64,000 nt of DNA from Vibrio hangzhouensis (lineage in GTDB: Bacteria; Pseudomonadota; Gammaproteobacteria; Enterobacterales; Vibrionaceae), in contig NZ_FNVG01000011.1 in NCBI RefSeq assembly GCF_900107935.1, positions 103,547 through 167,546 of the forward strand. The letters run 5' to 3'. The notes below the pieces were generated by a model. The model saw only the letters and a list, made by a program, of their open reading frames with translations, did no database searches and was not told the origin of the DNA. Of the stretch, positions 46,596-56,866 are shown piece after piece; the stretch's first letter is position 1, and each line of letters opens with the position of its first letter. The translations under genes and the position numbers were made by a program.

Positions 46596-48335
46596 TTAGG
46601 CGTAATAGCTAATCCCATCTTGTTTTTTGGTCAGACTCACATTGACGTTAAGCCCACCTTCGCTCTCGTCAACGCCTGTTGATGCTCCCATGCTGCCCTG
46701 AGAGGACTGTTGGTCGGTGCCGTGAGAAGCGTGACGCTGTTGTCCCTGATTTTGTTGCTGTACCGAGGTATCTGCCAACTGAATTCCCTGTTGAGACAAC
46801 ATTTCTCGGAGCCTTGGCATCGCCTGGTCGACCATATCCCGAGTCTGCTGGTTCTGCACAGTAAAGTGCACGGTTGCAGAATCGTTATTCAGCGTCATTC
46901 GAATCTGCATTCGTCCCAGATCCGGTGGGTCAAGACGAATATCCACATGCTTGAGGTTTTTCGACATCATCATTTGAAGGCGTTCAGACACTTGTTCACT
47001 GGCGTTTTCCTTCGTCAGTACTAACGGCGATTGCACGCCCGTCGCTGACTGAGGCTGTTCTGCTCTTAACTGGTTTGCAGTGAGCGTACCGGCACCGGTA
47101 GCCTGCAATAGGCCATCCGGTCGCTCGGTGCCTTGCCCTATCCCACCCGTGTCACGCTTACCATTGGCAGGCAGAGAGCTCGCATTTAACCCGGAGGCAG
47201 CTGGTTTGTTACCATCAGGTGATGTCACTGCCCCTGTGGCGATGGCCACAGCAGCCGCTTCAGCACTACCAACGCCATTCGGCGTTACCAGACCCGCAGC
47301 TTGAGGAGTCGGCGAACCTGCTTGAGCAGGAGCCACGACAGATTGGGGATGGGCAGACACTGGAGATTTATCGCTTGTTATTACTGAACTTGCTAATGCT
47401 GCTTTGCCAACGACTTTAGAGCCATTTTCTCCTTCAGCCGTTGTCCAGGCGATGTTTGAGGACTGAGTTGTTTTGACGTCCCCTTCACCGCCTTTTGTTT
47501 CGGCATTGACGCCAGCGTTGGCCGATACTGCGGCAGTCGATACTGCGGCAGTCGATGCTGCGGTAGTCGTGGCTGCGCCACTGGACGCTGACGAACCTGG
47601 TGTCAAACTATTGTCGCTGACGGCAGAGCCCGTCGAATGTTTGGTCGACACTGCCGCGATTCCACTGGTAGTGTTTGCAGCTGACGACTGAAGATCCGCA
47701 AGCTCGACAGTCGCGCTTTGATCACGTACGACATCAGAGTCAATGTCGCCACTAGCCTGACTTGTTTCGGTCTTGGCTGAACTCCCGACCTGCGCTGCAC
47801 CGGCGGCAATGGCGACACTCTTTTCTTCGGATTGCAGTTGAGAATCAGGTTTTAGGGCTTTGTTCGCTTCATCGAGACGATTAAGCAGCGCACTGCTGTC
47901 ATTCACCGCCTGCTTTGCCTGATCGCTGCTTGATTGCCCCGCTTGCGTGTGATTCGTCTCTACGTCTGTATTTTCAACATCGGAACCTGTCATTTTTTTG
48001 ACGTCATCATTCGAGCTGACACTTTGTTCCGACTCTTCATTATTCACTGATGTGGATGCTTTTCCATTCACTGCAACTGATTCTTCATCAGTCGATGCAG
48101 CTTCTTGTGCGTCTTTTAGTACCGTTTGGGTGGATTCAGATAGCGCAGAATTTTGACTATCCGTAACATCAACCTTCTGATTTTTATCCGCCTTTTCTGA
48201 CGTTAAAGCACCTTTCAGCTTATCGAAAAAACCCTGACTTTCACTGACGTCTCCCTTCTCGGAAGCTGCACCAGTGCCGGTTACCTTGCTGGTAGCGGAA
48301 GTGGGAGAGGTATTATTTGAAATTGACAGACTCAT
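46596..48335 (-). CDS. fliK: flagellar hook-length control protein FliK, about 579 aa
   Basis: Secreted ruler that stops hook growth and triggers the FlhB switch. A long, low-complexity Ser/Ala/Thr/Gln-rich N-terminal and middle region precedes the C-terminal hook-length domain (about residues 455-545: LRLDPPDLGRMQIRMTL is the hallmark, seen here as DIRLDPPDLGRMQIRMTL). I choose the ATG at 48335 (MSLSISNNTS) because a sigma-54 promoter places the transcript start near 48402, leaving too little leader for the ATG at 48389. It contains a 15-bp tandem repeat at 47524-47568. Confidence 0.92.
   Translation of the reverse strand: MSLSISNNTSPTSATSKVTGTGAASEKGDVSESQGFFDKLKGALTSEKADKNQKVDVTDSQNSALSESTQTVLKDAQEAASTDEESVAVNGKASTSVNNEESEQSVSSNDDVKKMTGSDVENTDVETNHTQAGQSSSDQAKQAVNDSSALLNRLDEANKALKPDSQLQSEEKSVAIAAGAAQVGSSAKTETSQASGDIDSDVVRDQSATVELADLQSSAANTTSGIAAVSTKHSTGSAVSDNSLTPGSSASSGAATTTAASTAAVSTAAVSANAGVNAETKGGEGDVKTTQSSNIAWTTAEGENGSKVVGKAALASSVITSDKSPVSAHPQSVVAPAQAGSPTPQAAGLVTPNGVGSAEAAAVAIATGAVTSPDGNKPAASGLNASSLPANGKRDTGGIGQGTERPDGLLQATGAGTLTANQLRAEQPQSATGVQSPLVLTKENASEQVSERLQMMMSKNLKHVDIRLDPPDLGRMQIRMTLNNDSATVHFTVQNQQTRDMVDQAMPRLREMLSQQGIQLADTSVQQQNQGQQRHASHGTDQQSSQGSMGASTGVDESEGGLNVNVSLTKKQDGISYYA
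47524..47568 (-). repeat. 15-bp tandem repeat in fliK, three copies
   Basis: The plus-strand unit GATACTGCGGCAGTC occurs twice exactly and once with two changes. Each unit adds five codons, so copy-number change would keep the frame. It encodes part of the Ala/Thr/Ser/Val-rich spacer (STAAVSTAAVSANAG). Confidence 0.9.
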
Positions 48336-48412
48336 TCCATTAAGGCCCGTAAAGTCGAGGTTGAAACATACGGCAGCGCTTTGCCGCAATTAGGTGTTAT
48401 TCTAAATCGGAT

Positions 48413-48427
48413 GCAAGTTTTGTACCC
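48413..48427 (-). promoter_or_regulatory. sigma-54 promoter of the fliK operon
   Basis: GGGTACAAAACTTGC on the minus strand has the required GG-N10-GC spacing and a TTGC -12 element; the -24 element is weaker (GGTAC). It lies between fliJ and fliK, giving a leader of about 67 nt to the chosen fliK start and suggesting an independent fliKLMNOPQR-flhB transcript. Confidence 0.6.
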
Positions 48428-48445
48428 ATAGAATAATAAGCCGCT

Positions 48446-48889
48446 TTAGCGCTGATTTCTTCGCCGGGCAAATAACAGATTCGAAAATTCATCCATCTGT
48501 TTTTGCTCCAGCTTCTCCGCGCGTTGCGCCTTCTCTTCGGCTTTTTTGTCCATCAACCATTGGTATGAACGTCGCTGTTTTCGGGTGGTCTGCCAGTAGT
48601 CCTGACAATCCTCAACTTGTTGTTTGAAGTGAGCCTCTGCTGACTTCTGTTTTGTCAGAGTTTCATCTAACTGAGTCAGGAAGCGATTCAAATGACCGTA
48701 CTCACTTGCGGTTAATCCGGATTTACCCCGCTCCACCAACTGATTACAATAATCCAGCCGATACTGCTCTATCTGTCTGACTTGATTGTAATAATCCTCA
48801 AGTTCCGAGCGTGCCTTGTTTAACGCCAGCACCGCCTGCTGCTCATTGTCTTCTGCCTGCTCCAACAAGAATTCCAGTGCATTTTCCAT
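48446..48889 (-). CDS. fliJ: flagellar export chaperone FliJ, 147 aa
   Basis: Coiled-coil cytoplasmic component of the flagellar ATPase complex, similar to the F-ATPase gamma stalk. The whole protein is charged and helical, with no membrane segment; length matches the family. It is the last gene of the fliE-to-fliJ block, 7 bp after fliI. Confidence 0.93.
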   Translation of the reverse strand: MENALEFLLEQAEDNEQQAVLALNKARSELEDYYNQVRQIEQYRLDYCNQLVERGKSGLTASEYGHLNRFLTQLDETLTKQKSAEAHFKQQVEDCQDYWQTTRKQRRSYQWLMDKKAEEKAQRAEKLEQKQMDEFSNLLFARRRNQR

Positions 48890-48896
48890 CAGCGCG

Positions 48897-50219
48897 TTAA
48901 CTCACCTGAAGTAACTGTTTCAACATACTCAGGCACATATCATAAGGCACCGTCTCTCTCATGCTTTGCTGTAAATACTGATCGAGCTTTGGTTTCAGGG
49001 TAAAGGCACTATCGATAGCTGGATCCGTTCCCGGCTTATAGGCACCAATCGATACCAAATCCTGATTTTTTCTACAAACTGACAGCACTTGCCTCACCGC
49101 TTTCGACATCAGAACATGCTGGTCGTCCGTGATCTGAGGCATTACACGACTGACCGATTTCTCAACGTCAATCGCTGGATAATGCCCCGCATCTGCCATT
49201 TCACGAGACAATACAATATGACCATCAAGAATTGCTCTTGCCGCGTCGGCAATGGGGTCCTGAAGATCGTCACCTTCGGTTAATACGGTAAAAAATGCGG
49301 TAATAGAGCCCTGATTCGCGTTTCCGTTACCGGCCCGCTCTACCAGAGCAGGGAGCTTGGCAAACACCGACGGTGGGTAGCCTTTCGTTGCCGGGGGCTC
49401 GCCTACCGACAATGCAATTTCACGTTGCGCCTGGGCAAAACGGGTCAGTGAGTCCATTAATAGCAACACATCAAGTCCCTGATCACGGAAGTATTCCGCT
49501 ATAGTCAGTGCGGTCTGGCAACCTTTTAGCCGCATCAGTGGCGAAGCATCTGCGGGTGCAGCCACAACGACTGAGCGCTCCCGACCTGATGTTCCCAGGA
49601 TTTCTTCAATAAACTCTTTAACTTCGCGACCACGCTCACCAATCAGGCCAACCACGACAACCTGTGCCGTTGTCCCCCGAGTCATCATTCCCAGTGTCAC
49701 CGATTTACCGACACCAGAACCGGCAAACAGACCTATACGTTGTCCTTTACCGACGGTCAACAGGCCGTTAATGGCCTTCAGTCCAACATCCAATGGCTCA
49801 GAAATCGGCTTTCTTGCCAATGGGTTGATCGGTTCAGCATTGAATGCAGCACGTTTTTCGGTGTAAATATCCCCTAAACCGTCCAGCGGATTGCCGACAC
49901 CGTCAATGACCCGGCCTAGCAACTCCATGCCTACTGGCAACCCGGCTTCAGAGGCGAGTGGTGTGACTTTTGCTCCGGGAAGTACCCCGGTAATTTGCTC
50001 ACTGGGCATCAGATAAAGATGCTCGCCGGAGAAGCCGACCACTTCGGCTTCCATTTCGCCATGCATGGTTTCTACTTTGCATAAACTGCCTATGGGCGCC
50101 TTGCAGCCTATCGCTTCGAGCGTCAGCCCCACTACCCGAACCAGTTTTCCCGATGCGATTGCCCGTGATTTATGACCCGCTACTTTGTAATTGGCAAGTC
50201 TTTGAGCGAGTGGCAACAT
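48897..50219 (-). CDS. fliI: flagellum-specific ATPase FliI, 440 aa
   Basis: Hexameric export ATPase related to the F1 beta subunit. Walker [16 protein letters not shown] lies near residue 165, Walker [17 protein letters not shown] near 255, and the arginine-finger region [21 protein letters not shown] near 345. The ATG at 50219 overlaps the fliH stop by one base (TGATG). Confidence 0.96.
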   Translation of the reverse strand: MLPLAQRLANYKVAGHKSRAIASGKLVRVVGLTLEAIGCKAPIGSLCKVETMHGEMEAEVVGFSGEHLYLMPSEQITGVLPGAKVTPLASEAGLPVGMELLGRVIDGVGNPLDGLGDIYTEKRAAFNAEPINPLARKPISEPLDVGLKAINGLLTVGKGQRIGLFAGSGVGKSVTLGMMTRGTTAQVVVVGLIGERGREVKEFIEEILGTSGRERSVVVAAPADASPLMRLKGCQTALTIAEYFRDQGLDVLLLMDSLTRFAQAQREIALSVGEPPATKGYPPSVFAKLPALVERAGNGNANQGSITAFFTVLTEGDDLQDPIADAARAILDGHIVLSREMADAGHYPAIDVEKSVSRVMPQITDDQHVLMSKAVRQVLSVCRKNQDLVSIGAYKPGTDPAIDSAFTLKPKLDQYLQQSMRETVPYDMCLSMLKQLLQVS

Positions 50220-51019
50220 CAATCGCCCCCTTGATGCCGATTGCTCGCACAGAAGCTTTGTAAGACACTTTTGACTCTCTCCTCGAGCTTATAACTGACA
50301 CTCGATTCGCCCGCCTCGATGAGTACATCACCACGGTTGAGGGAAGGCTCCACAACCAGATTCCAATTTCGTATATCCAGCTCGTCATCACCATACGCTG
50401 CTCGAATGATATCGACGTCAGCCGGGTTGAGCTTAAGGGTGATTGCATGACCCAAAATCGGCAATGCTTCAACCGACTGCTTAACCGTATCCAGAATCAC
50501 CTGCGGATTGGTCTGTACCTCGACGTGAACAACTTCTTTAGTCAGCGCCAGTACCATGTCCACCAACTGTTTTTCCACCTGGCTGTTCATTAATTCCAAC
50601 GGCTGAGCAAACTGATTGGCCATCGCCATAAATGTGTCAACCTGCTGCTTGATATACTCTTCGCCAGCAGCCACACCTTCGGCTTTACCTAACTCAATTC
50701 CTTCCTGATGACCCGCCTCAAGACCTTCTTCCTTGCCTTTGTCGTAGCCCTGTTTAAAACCGGCTTCCTGCCCCTGAAACAACCCTTCTTGATAAGCGCC
50801 CTGTTTGATCTGCTCAATTTGTTCTTCGGTCAGAACCAGGGGTTCTTCTTCGGCAGAAGGTTCATCAACGGGTGTCCAACTGGGATCGTAATTGAGGGCG
50901 GTCTCTCTGGCCGTCTGGTTAACCTGTGAGGTATAGTCCGGGAGTCCCCAAGAATGAGCAGACTCTACGGTATTATCTTCGGATGGACGTAAAAAGCCGC
51001 GCTTTCTGTCTCCAGACAT
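50219..51019 (-). CDS. fliH: flagellar assembly protein FliH, 266 aa
   Basis: Stator-like regulator that binds FliI. It has an N-terminal region, then a long glycine-heptad coiled helix with [21 protein letters not shown] near residues 78-98 (GxxxG repeats characteristic of FliH), and a C-terminal V-ATPase E-like domain. Length is standard for Vibrio and longer than enteric FliH. Confidence 0.95.
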   Translation of the reverse strand: MSGDRKRGFLRPSEDNTVESAHSWGLPDYTSQVNQTARETALNYDPSWTPVDEPSAEEEPLVLTEEQIEQIKQGAYQEGLFQGQEAGFKQGYDKGKEEGLEAGHQEGIELGKAEGVAAGEEYIKQQVDTFMAMANQFAQPLELMNSQVEKQLVDMVLALTKEVVHVEVQTNPQVILDTVKQSVEALPILGHAITLKLNPADVDIIRAAYGDDELDIRNWNLVVEPSLNRGDVLIEAGESSVSYKLEERVKSVLQSFCASNRHQGGD

Positions 51020-51054
51020 AAACCACTTTCCCTTAATAAATAAATCAATGTCGA

Positions 51055-52107
51055 TTACAAGAACTCATCGGCACCACCAGATAGCGCCAGCTCTCCGTTG
51101 TCCGCCATACGTCTTGCGATAGTGAGGATTTCTTTCTGAGCCGCTTCCACGTCTGACACTCTGACAGGTGGCATCGCTTCGATATCTTCACGCATCATAT
51201 CGGCTGCACGTTTCGACATGTTATTTAAGATCTTCTCTTTAAGACCTTCGTCGGCACCTTTCAATGCACGTTGCAGTACATCCTGAGGGACATCTCTAAG
51301 CAGCTTCTGAATCCCCTGATCGTCCACTTCGATGAGGTTTTCGAATACAAACATAAGGTCCTGAATCTGAGTCGCCATGTCTTCGTCCTGGTCGCGAATT
51401 TGATCCATGAGAATGCCTTCGACATTGTTGTCCAGGTAGTTCATGATCTCTGCCGCTGCCTTCAGGCCGCCAATCTTCGCCGCCTGAGCCCCTGCCTGAC
51501 CGGCAAACTGCTTCTCCATGATTTCGTTCAGTTCTGCTAACGCAGAAGGTTGGACTTCTTCAAGGTTGGCAATACGCATCATCAGATCGAGACGCACGCG
51601 TTCCGGGAACTGAGACAAAATTTCAGCAGACTGGTCGGCTTCCAGATAGGACAATACGATAGTCTGGATTTGCGGGTGTTCATTAACAATGATGCTTGCC
51701 ACCTGACGTGGATCCATCCATTTCAATGAGTCGAGGCCTTTGGAGCCCGTACCTAGCAGGATCTGATCAACAAGGTTGTTGGCTTTATCTTCACCCAGTG
51801 CCGCCACCAACGTATTACGCATGAAATCTTCACTACCCATGCCGATGTTGGTGTATTTCTGAATGTCTTCCAGAAAAGCGCGGTGCACCGCGCCCACTTT
51901 GTCCTGACTGAGGTCGCTGGCTTTGGCCATCGCACTACCAACACGCTGCACCTGTTTAGGCTCTAAATGGCGAATGATGCTTGCCGCGTCAGCCTCATTA
52001 AGACTGAGCAATAGAATTGCGGCTTTTTCATCTCCGCCAATGGTTGAAATATCAACGCCCGTTTCCGTAAGTTGGCCACCATTTGCCGTCACAATTTCGT
52101 TCGCCAT
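51055..52107 (-). CDS. fliG: flagellar motor switch protein FliG, 350 aa
   Basis: C-ring protein that generates torque with the stator. The N-terminal domain binds FliF (KAAILLLSLNEADAASIIRHL), the middle armadillo domain follows, with the EHPQ motif near residue 144, and the C-terminal domain carries charged torque residues (MSKRAADMMREDIEAMPPVRVSDVE). Complete. The ATG overlaps the fliF stop by one base. Confidence 0.97.
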   Translation of the reverse strand: MANEIVTANGGQLTETGVDISTIGGDEKAAILLLSLNEADAASIIRHLEPKQVQRVGSAMAKASDLSQDKVGAVHRAFLEDIQKYTNIGMGSEDFMRNTLVAALGEDKANNLVDQILLGTGSKGLDSLKWMDPRQVASIIVNEHPQIQTIVLSYLEADQSAEILSQFPERVRLDLMMRIANLEEVQPSALAELNEIMEKQFAGQAGAQAAKIGGLKAAAEIMNYLDNNVEGILMDQIRDQDEDMATQIQDLMFVFENLIEVDDQGIQKLLRDVPQDVLQRALKGADEGLKEKILNNMSKRAADMMREDIEAMPPVRVSDVEAAQKEILTIARRMADNGELALSGGADEFL

Positions 52108-53855
52108 CAGTTTTCAGCCATCCAGTTCTTAACCACTTGTGCTGCCAATTCTGGTTCATTGGCTACCAGAGCCCGAACCGCTTTCAGCACATCTTCATCT
52201 TTATGTAAATTTGGCAAATCGATGCCGGTACTGAACTCAAACAGCTCACTACCATCAATATCAGTGCCGATAAGGCTTGTTTCACCGTCAGCTGCCAGTG
52301 GCAAGCCATCTGGGCCGTACAGCTGATCGTCTTCTTCTTGTGCTGCCGGATTGAGCAGTTTTTTCATCGCTGGTCGAATCAAAACCAACACCACCACAAC
52401 GATAACCAATGCGCTTGCAAACCAACGCACCCAGTCATTGAAATTCGGATGTTCCCAAATTGGCACATCGGGTAGCAGCTCAGCCGCAGGCTCTTCAAAG
52501 GTCATACTAAGAACGTTCAGTAAATCGCCCCTATTTTCGTTAAAGCCAACCGCACCGATCAGTATTTGTTTGATGGCGGCAAGTTCGCTTTCCGAGCGCG
52601 GCTCATATATGACCTCGCCAGTGTCAGGATTGACAGAGCTGCGGTTTTTAATCGCAACGGCCACTGTCTGACGATTGACGACACCACTCTGCTTTCTTTC
52701 ATGGCTGATCGTCGTATCCAGTTCAAAGTTTCGAGTCGCCTCTTTGTGAACAGAACCCTGACCCATGATAGAACCATCTTTCATTTGTGCTACATCGGTA
52801 GGAATAGACGCATCCGCTGGCGGCTGGTTACTGAGGGCCCCTGGGACACCAGCCACCACATTACCGTTATTGTAATCTTCGAGTGTGTATTCACTGCGCG
52901 TGGCCGGCGTGTTGGGGTCAAAGCGCTTACGTGTTTGTTCAACAGCGCTGAAATCCAGTTCGATATCAACCTGGGCTGTGTAATTGCCCAGTCCAAGAAT
53001 GGGGATCAGTACGGAATCAATCTTCTCGCGTAGAGCCTGTTCCTGATTGCGCTCCAACTCTTGCTCTTTACGTCTCGCCATGGACATAGCGTCCTGAGAA
53101 CCAGAGCTTAGCAGGCGACCATGTTGATCTGTGACTGTAATTCGGGACGGTTTCATTCCTGGTACGGCACTGGCTACCATATCGACGACAGAGTCGACTT
53201 CCTGTTGTCTCAGAACCGCACCCGTTGCCAGCGTCAGGAACACCGACGCTGACGCTTCCTGATTATGACGGACGAACACACTTTGTTTTGGTAGAGCCAA
53301 TAGTACGCGAGCAGTACGCACCTGTTTCATTTGTTCAATGGCTTTTGCAAGTTGTCGTTCACGACTGAGCTTGAGCCTTTCTTGCTCCAGACGCTGTGAT
53401 ACACCGAATCCCATGTCCTGCATCAGAATATCGTCACCAGCATTCGACGTTCGGTTCAGCCCTGAACGCACCATATCGAGTTTGATATTGTTGTATTCAT
53501 TGACAGGTACACTCAAAGCGTTGCCTTCCAGTTTATACTGGACCTTTTTCTGGTCGAGATAGTCCAATACCGGAATCAGTTCTTCCGTTTCATAGACCCC
53601 TAATGGGCGCATCTCAGGTTCTTTAACCCAGAAAAACAGCATAACAATCAATGCTACGCAGATGGAAATCGACAGAACTAAAACAATTTGACGCAGCAAA
53701 TCGAGATCACCGACGGCCATATCGAATTTAGAACTGCTCTTTTCGTTAATGTCTGGATTTTGACTATCGGTAGCAATATCGGAGCTCGATACCATTGCGG
53801 TATCAACCCCACCATCCATTACTGCTACATCGGTCGAATGATTTTCTTGAGCCAC
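52107..53855 (-). CDS. fliF: flagellar MS-ring protein FliF, 582 aa
   Basis: Forms the MS ring, the first built part of the basal body. Two membrane spans (about residues 58-78 and 470-490) border a large periplasmic region with ring-building motifs; the C-terminal cytoplasmic tail (VRALVANEPELAAQVVKNWMAEN split near the end) binds FliG. The start is a GTG at 53855 with AGG upstream. It follows fliE by 18 bp. Confidence 0.97.
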   Translation of the reverse strand: MAQENHSTDVAVMDGGVDTAMVSSSDIATDSQNPDINEKSSSKFDMAVGDLDLLRQIVLVLSISICVALIVMLFFWVKEPEMRPLGVYETEELIPVLDYLDQKKVQYKLEGNALSVPVNEYNNIKLDMVRSGLNRTSNAGDDILMQDMGFGVSQRLEQERLKLSRERQLAKAIEQMKQVRTARVLLALPKQSVFVRHNQEASASVFLTLATGAVLRQQEVDSVVDMVASAVPGMKPSRITVTDQHGRLLSSGSQDAMSMARRKEQELERNQEQALREKIDSVLIPILGLGNYTAQVDIELDFSAVEQTRKRFDPNTPATRSEYTLEDYNNGNVVAGVPGALSNQPPADASIPTDVAQMKDGSIMGQGSVHKEATRNFELDTTISHERKQSGVVNRQTVAVAIKNRSSVNPDTGEVIYEPRSESELAAIKQILIGAVGFNENRGDLLNVLSMTFEEPAAELLPDVPIWEHPNFNDWVRWFASALVIVVVVLVLIRPAMKKLLNPAAQEEDDQLYGPDGLPLAADGETSLIGTDIDGSELFEFSTGIDLPNLHKDEDVLKAVRALVANEPELAAQVVKNWMAEN

Positions 53856-53873
53856 TACTTATTACTACCTAGA

Positions 53874-54185
53874 TTAAACGGGCATATTCATGAGTTCTTT
53901 ATAGGCTTCAACAAGCTTATTTCTCACCTGAATGGTTGCTTCGAAGGCGACACTCGACTTGTTACGCGCGATCATCACATCCGATAGAGAGACATCAGAA
54001 TCGCCCCGATCAAAACGCATTTGCAAATCTCCTGAACTCTTTTGCAAGCCGTTAACATTGTTTACCGCCTGCGAAAGCATATCCCCGAAATTCGCCCCTA
54101 CCTGATGGGCATTGGGAGCAGGCTTTGAGTTGGTTGCTTCCAGCATCATTGCCTGCATTTCGTTGTGTAGTCCGTCTACCTTCAT
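53874..54185 (-). CDS. fliE: flagellar hook-basal body protein FliE, 103 aa
   Basis: Adapter between MS ring and rod. Typical C-terminal half SDVSLSDVMIARNKSSVAFEA with VQVRNKLVEAYKELMNMPV at the end (seen in the sequence as IQVRNKLVEAYKELMNMPV). It is the first gene of the fliEFGHIJ operon and has its own sigma-54 promoter. Confidence 0.96.
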   Translation of the reverse strand: MKVDGLHNEMQAMMLEATNSKPAPNAHQVGANFGDMLSQAVNNVNGLQKSSGDLQMRFDRGDSDVSLSDVMIARNKSSVAFEATIQVRNKLVEAYKELMNMPV

Positions 54186-54251
54186 GCGCTATCACTCGCC
54201 GTCAATCTTTTGACAGTGTCCTTACATTATCTTGATACTAACCTAAAATTT

Positions 54252-54266
54252 GCAAAAATTATGCCA
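54252..54266 (-). promoter_or_regulatory. sigma-54 promoter of the fliE operon
   Basis: TGGCATAATTTTTGC on the minus strand closely matches the sigma-54 consensus (TGGCACGNNNNTTGC), with GG-N10-GC exact. Predicted start near 54240 leaves a leader of about 55 nt to fliE. FlrC should be the activator. Confidence 0.85.
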
Positions 54267-54315
54267 CGCTTTCGTTAGTTGTGACCAGTTTCAATTGTAA
54301 CCGGAAGCAAAGCCG

Positions 54316-55731
54316 TTAACCTGGGATTTCAATACCCGCATCCCTCATTTTGGCCAGCTTATAGCGAAGGGTTCTCGGGCTGATGCCCAGCTTCTCTGCC
54401 ATTTCTTTACGTCGCCCCTGACATTCATTTAGTGTTTCCAGAATAATCGAGAATTCCTGATCGCGTAGCTCACCGCCTAAGCCTTCAGCAGCCACTACAC
54501 TGCGTTGAACGCTTTCGCTGACTGGCTCAGCCTGAGGAGCGACCATCGGGATGACATCACTGGGTGACGCAACCACTTGTTGTAAGCTGGACGCATCTTG
54601 CCAGTCTACACCCTCTAGTAGAATATGCTCTGCAGCGATGATAGGTTGGTCACAAAGAATGAGCGCACGCTGTATCACGTTATCCAGTTCACGAACGTTG
54701 CCCGGCCAGGGATAGCTCATCAGCTTATCCAGCGCTGACTGATTAAAATCTGGCACTGGCATTCCCAGTTTCTTACAATGCCTTTCGATAAGGTGACGGG
54801 ACAATGGGGCTATATCTCCCGGCCTATCACACAATGCCGGCCACGCTATTGGAAACACATTGAGTCGGTAGTATAAATCTTCACGGAAGTTGCCTTCCTG
54901 AACGTACTGTTTCAGGTCACGGTTACTGGTCGCCAGTACCCGTACATCAAGGGCTATGCTCTTGCGACTGCCCAGACGCTCCACTTCACGTTCCTGCAGG
55001 ACTCGCAATAATTTGGCTTGTAAGTTGAGATCCATTTCACTGATTTCATCCAGCAAGATGGTGCCACCCTGAGCTTGTTCAAACTTGCCCGGACAAGCCT
55101 GTACCGCACCGGTAAACGCCCCTTTCTCGTAGCCAAACAGTGTGGCCTCCAGCATGTTGTCAGGAATCGCCGCGCAGTTAATCGCGACAAAAGGTCCGTC
55201 GGCTCGCAACGATTTATTATGGATATATCGTGACATCACCTCTTTACCTGAACCACTCGGGCCCAGCACCATCACGCTGGCATCGGTTTTGGCGACTTTC
55301 TCGGCCAGTGCCAGCAATTGGATACTTTTCGGGTCAGCGACTACCGCATCTCCGTTATCATCGGATTTAACCGGTGCATAGCGGCTCACCATATTCAGCA
55401 ATACTTCTGGCGCAAAAGGCTTCGCCATGTAGTCGATCGCTCCTTCTTTCATGGCCGCTACGGCATCTTCAATGTTCGCGTAAGCGGTCATAAGCAAAAC
55501 GGGTAAGTTAGGCCAATGCTGCTTAATGTTTCTCAACAAAGCCAGTCCACCCATCCCGGCCATCTGAACATCAGAAACCACAATATCCACAGGTTGAGTT
55601 TTCAGTTTGACCAGGGCGTCTTCAGCACAATCCGCCTCAACCCATTCATAACCTGCTAACGCGAGTGTGTCGACCAACGCCTCGCGGAGACCTTCATCAT
55701 CCTCTACGATCAGTACTTTGCTCTGAGCCAT
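54316..55731 (-). CDS. flrC: flagellar sigma-54 response regulator FlrC, 471 aa
   Basis: Phosphorylated by FlrB, it activates middle flagellar operons. Receiver domain with phosphoacceptor aspartate in DIVVSDVQMAGMGG near residue 54; AAA+ domain with Walker A LGPSGSGKEVMSR, the sigma-54 contact loop GAFTGA and Walker B GGTILLDEISEMD; Fis-type helix-turn-helix at the C-terminus (EMAEKLGISPRTLRYKL). Its ATG overlaps the flrB stop by one base. Also known as FlaM in V. parahaemolyticus. Confidence 0.95.
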   Translation of the reverse strand: MAQSKVLIVEDDEGLREALVDTLALAGYEWVEADCAEDALVKLKTQPVDIVVSDVQMAGMGGLALLRNIKQHWPNLPVLLMTAYANIEDAVAAMKEGAIDYMAKPFAPEVLLNMVSRYAPVKSDDNGDAVVADPKSIQLLALAEKVAKTDASVMVLGPSGSGKEVMSRYIHNKSLRADGPFVAINCAAIPDNMLEATLFGYEKGAFTGAVQACPGKFEQAQGGTILLDEISEMDLNLQAKLLRVLQEREVERLGSRKSIALDVRVLATSNRDLKQYVQEGNFREDLYYRLNVFPIAWPALCDRPGDIAPLSRHLIERHCKKLGMPVPDFNQSALDKLMSYPWPGNVRELDNVIQRALILCDQPIIAAEHILLEGVDWQDASSLQQVVASPSDVIPMVAPQAEPVSESVQRSVVAAEGLGGELRDQEFSIILETLNECQGRRKEMAEKLGISPRTLRYKLAKMRDAGIEIPG

Positions 55732-56810
55732 TAGCTTAATCCTTCATAAGTTACTTCTTGGGAAGACGATGCATTTTGCAGTGGAATACAGATGGTAAAA
55801 CACGCGCCATCATCTTCTTCTGATATCAATTCAAGACGCCCATCGTGGGCGCGGCAAACCATTTGAACCACCGCAAGCCCCAGACCTGTTCCCTGAGAGC
55901 GAGTGGTAAAAAACGGTTCCATTATTTTTTGTTGGATTTCTGCAGGAACACCTGGCCCGCTGTCCTGTACCGAGATCTTGAGTTCGTCGTTTACCGGGCG
56001 GAAAAACACATCAATCTGCGACTGCTTCCCAGCTATCTGTATCGCATTCATCACCAGATTGCTCAACGCAGACGCTATCGCATTGACGTTGCCTAGCAAT
56101 GCCACCTGCTCTTGCTCCACCTCAAGGCAGTAGTCAATTTGATTACTTTTAAGGGCTGCTTCCACCATTGGTTGATATTCACTAACCAAATCGCGGATCG
56201 TAAACGGTTTAACTACCTTGTTGTCCCCACCCTTCGCGAATAACAACATATCGTTGACCTGCTTTTCCAGATCATGCAGCCGGTCCACCAGTTTGACCTG
56301 AAAACGCTCGCGAGTCGCTTGAGGCAAATTGGGCGCGCCCAGATTGGAAGCATAAAGCATCGCACTTGATAGTGGAGTTCGAACCTGATGTGCCAGGGAT
56401 GCAACCATGCGACCTAGCGAAGACAAACGTTGTAAGTCACTGACCCGCGACTGCAACAGTCGGGTCTCGGTCAGATCAGTAATGAGGATCAACTGGCCTG
56501 TTGAAGAAGCGGAAATGGCCAAACGTACTTTACGCCCATTACGCAGTGATACTTCATGCCCATCGTCCTCTTTGGGATCAAACACCACCTGAATCAGGTG
56601 AAACCATTTTTGACCAACTAAGGGGAGATCCAAAATCCGGTGAGCCTCCGGATTGGCTTCCCTCACCACGCCCTGAGTATCCAAAAGGATGACTCCCGCA
56701 GGCATCGCTTCGATAACTTGCTGATAACGTTCAACTTGAGACTCAAGTGAGTCTAAGTGCGAGCTTGACCGCTCATCTTGTACTGGTGTTCCACTGACCA
56801 TTTGATTCAT
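55731..56810 (-). CDS. flrB: flagellar sensor histidine kinase FlrB, 359 aa
   Basis: Cytoplasmic kinase for FlrC. No membrane spans. A PAS-like sensor region (about residues 30-125) precedes the H-box SLAHQVRTPLSSAMLYASN with the phosphorylated histidine near 140. HATPase motifs DSGPGVPAE and GTGLGLAVVQMV follow. It starts with ATG about 60 nt downstream of a predicted sigma-54 transcription start. Confidence 0.94.
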   Translation of the reverse strand: MNQMVSGTPVQDERSSSHLDSLESQVERYQQVIEAMPAGVILLDTQGVVREANPEAHRILDLPLVGQKWFHLIQVVFDPKEDDGHEVSLRNGRKVRLAISASSTGQLILITDLTETRLLQSRVSDLQRLSSLGRMVASLAHQVRTPLSSAMLYASNLGAPNLPQATRERFQVKLVDRLHDLEKQVNDMLLFAKGGDNKVVKPFTIRDLVSEYQPMVEAALKSNQIDYCLEVEQEQVALLGNVNAIASALSNLVMNAIQIAGKQSQIDVFFRPVNDELKISVQDSGPGVPAEIQQKIMEPFFTTRSQGTGLGLAVVQMVCRAHDGRLELISEEDDGACFTICIPLQNASSSQEVTYEGLS

Positions 56811-56866
56811 TTACGAGGCTTTCCTTTCTCAATACTGCTCGCAGAAATAGTTAAGCCCATAAAAGA

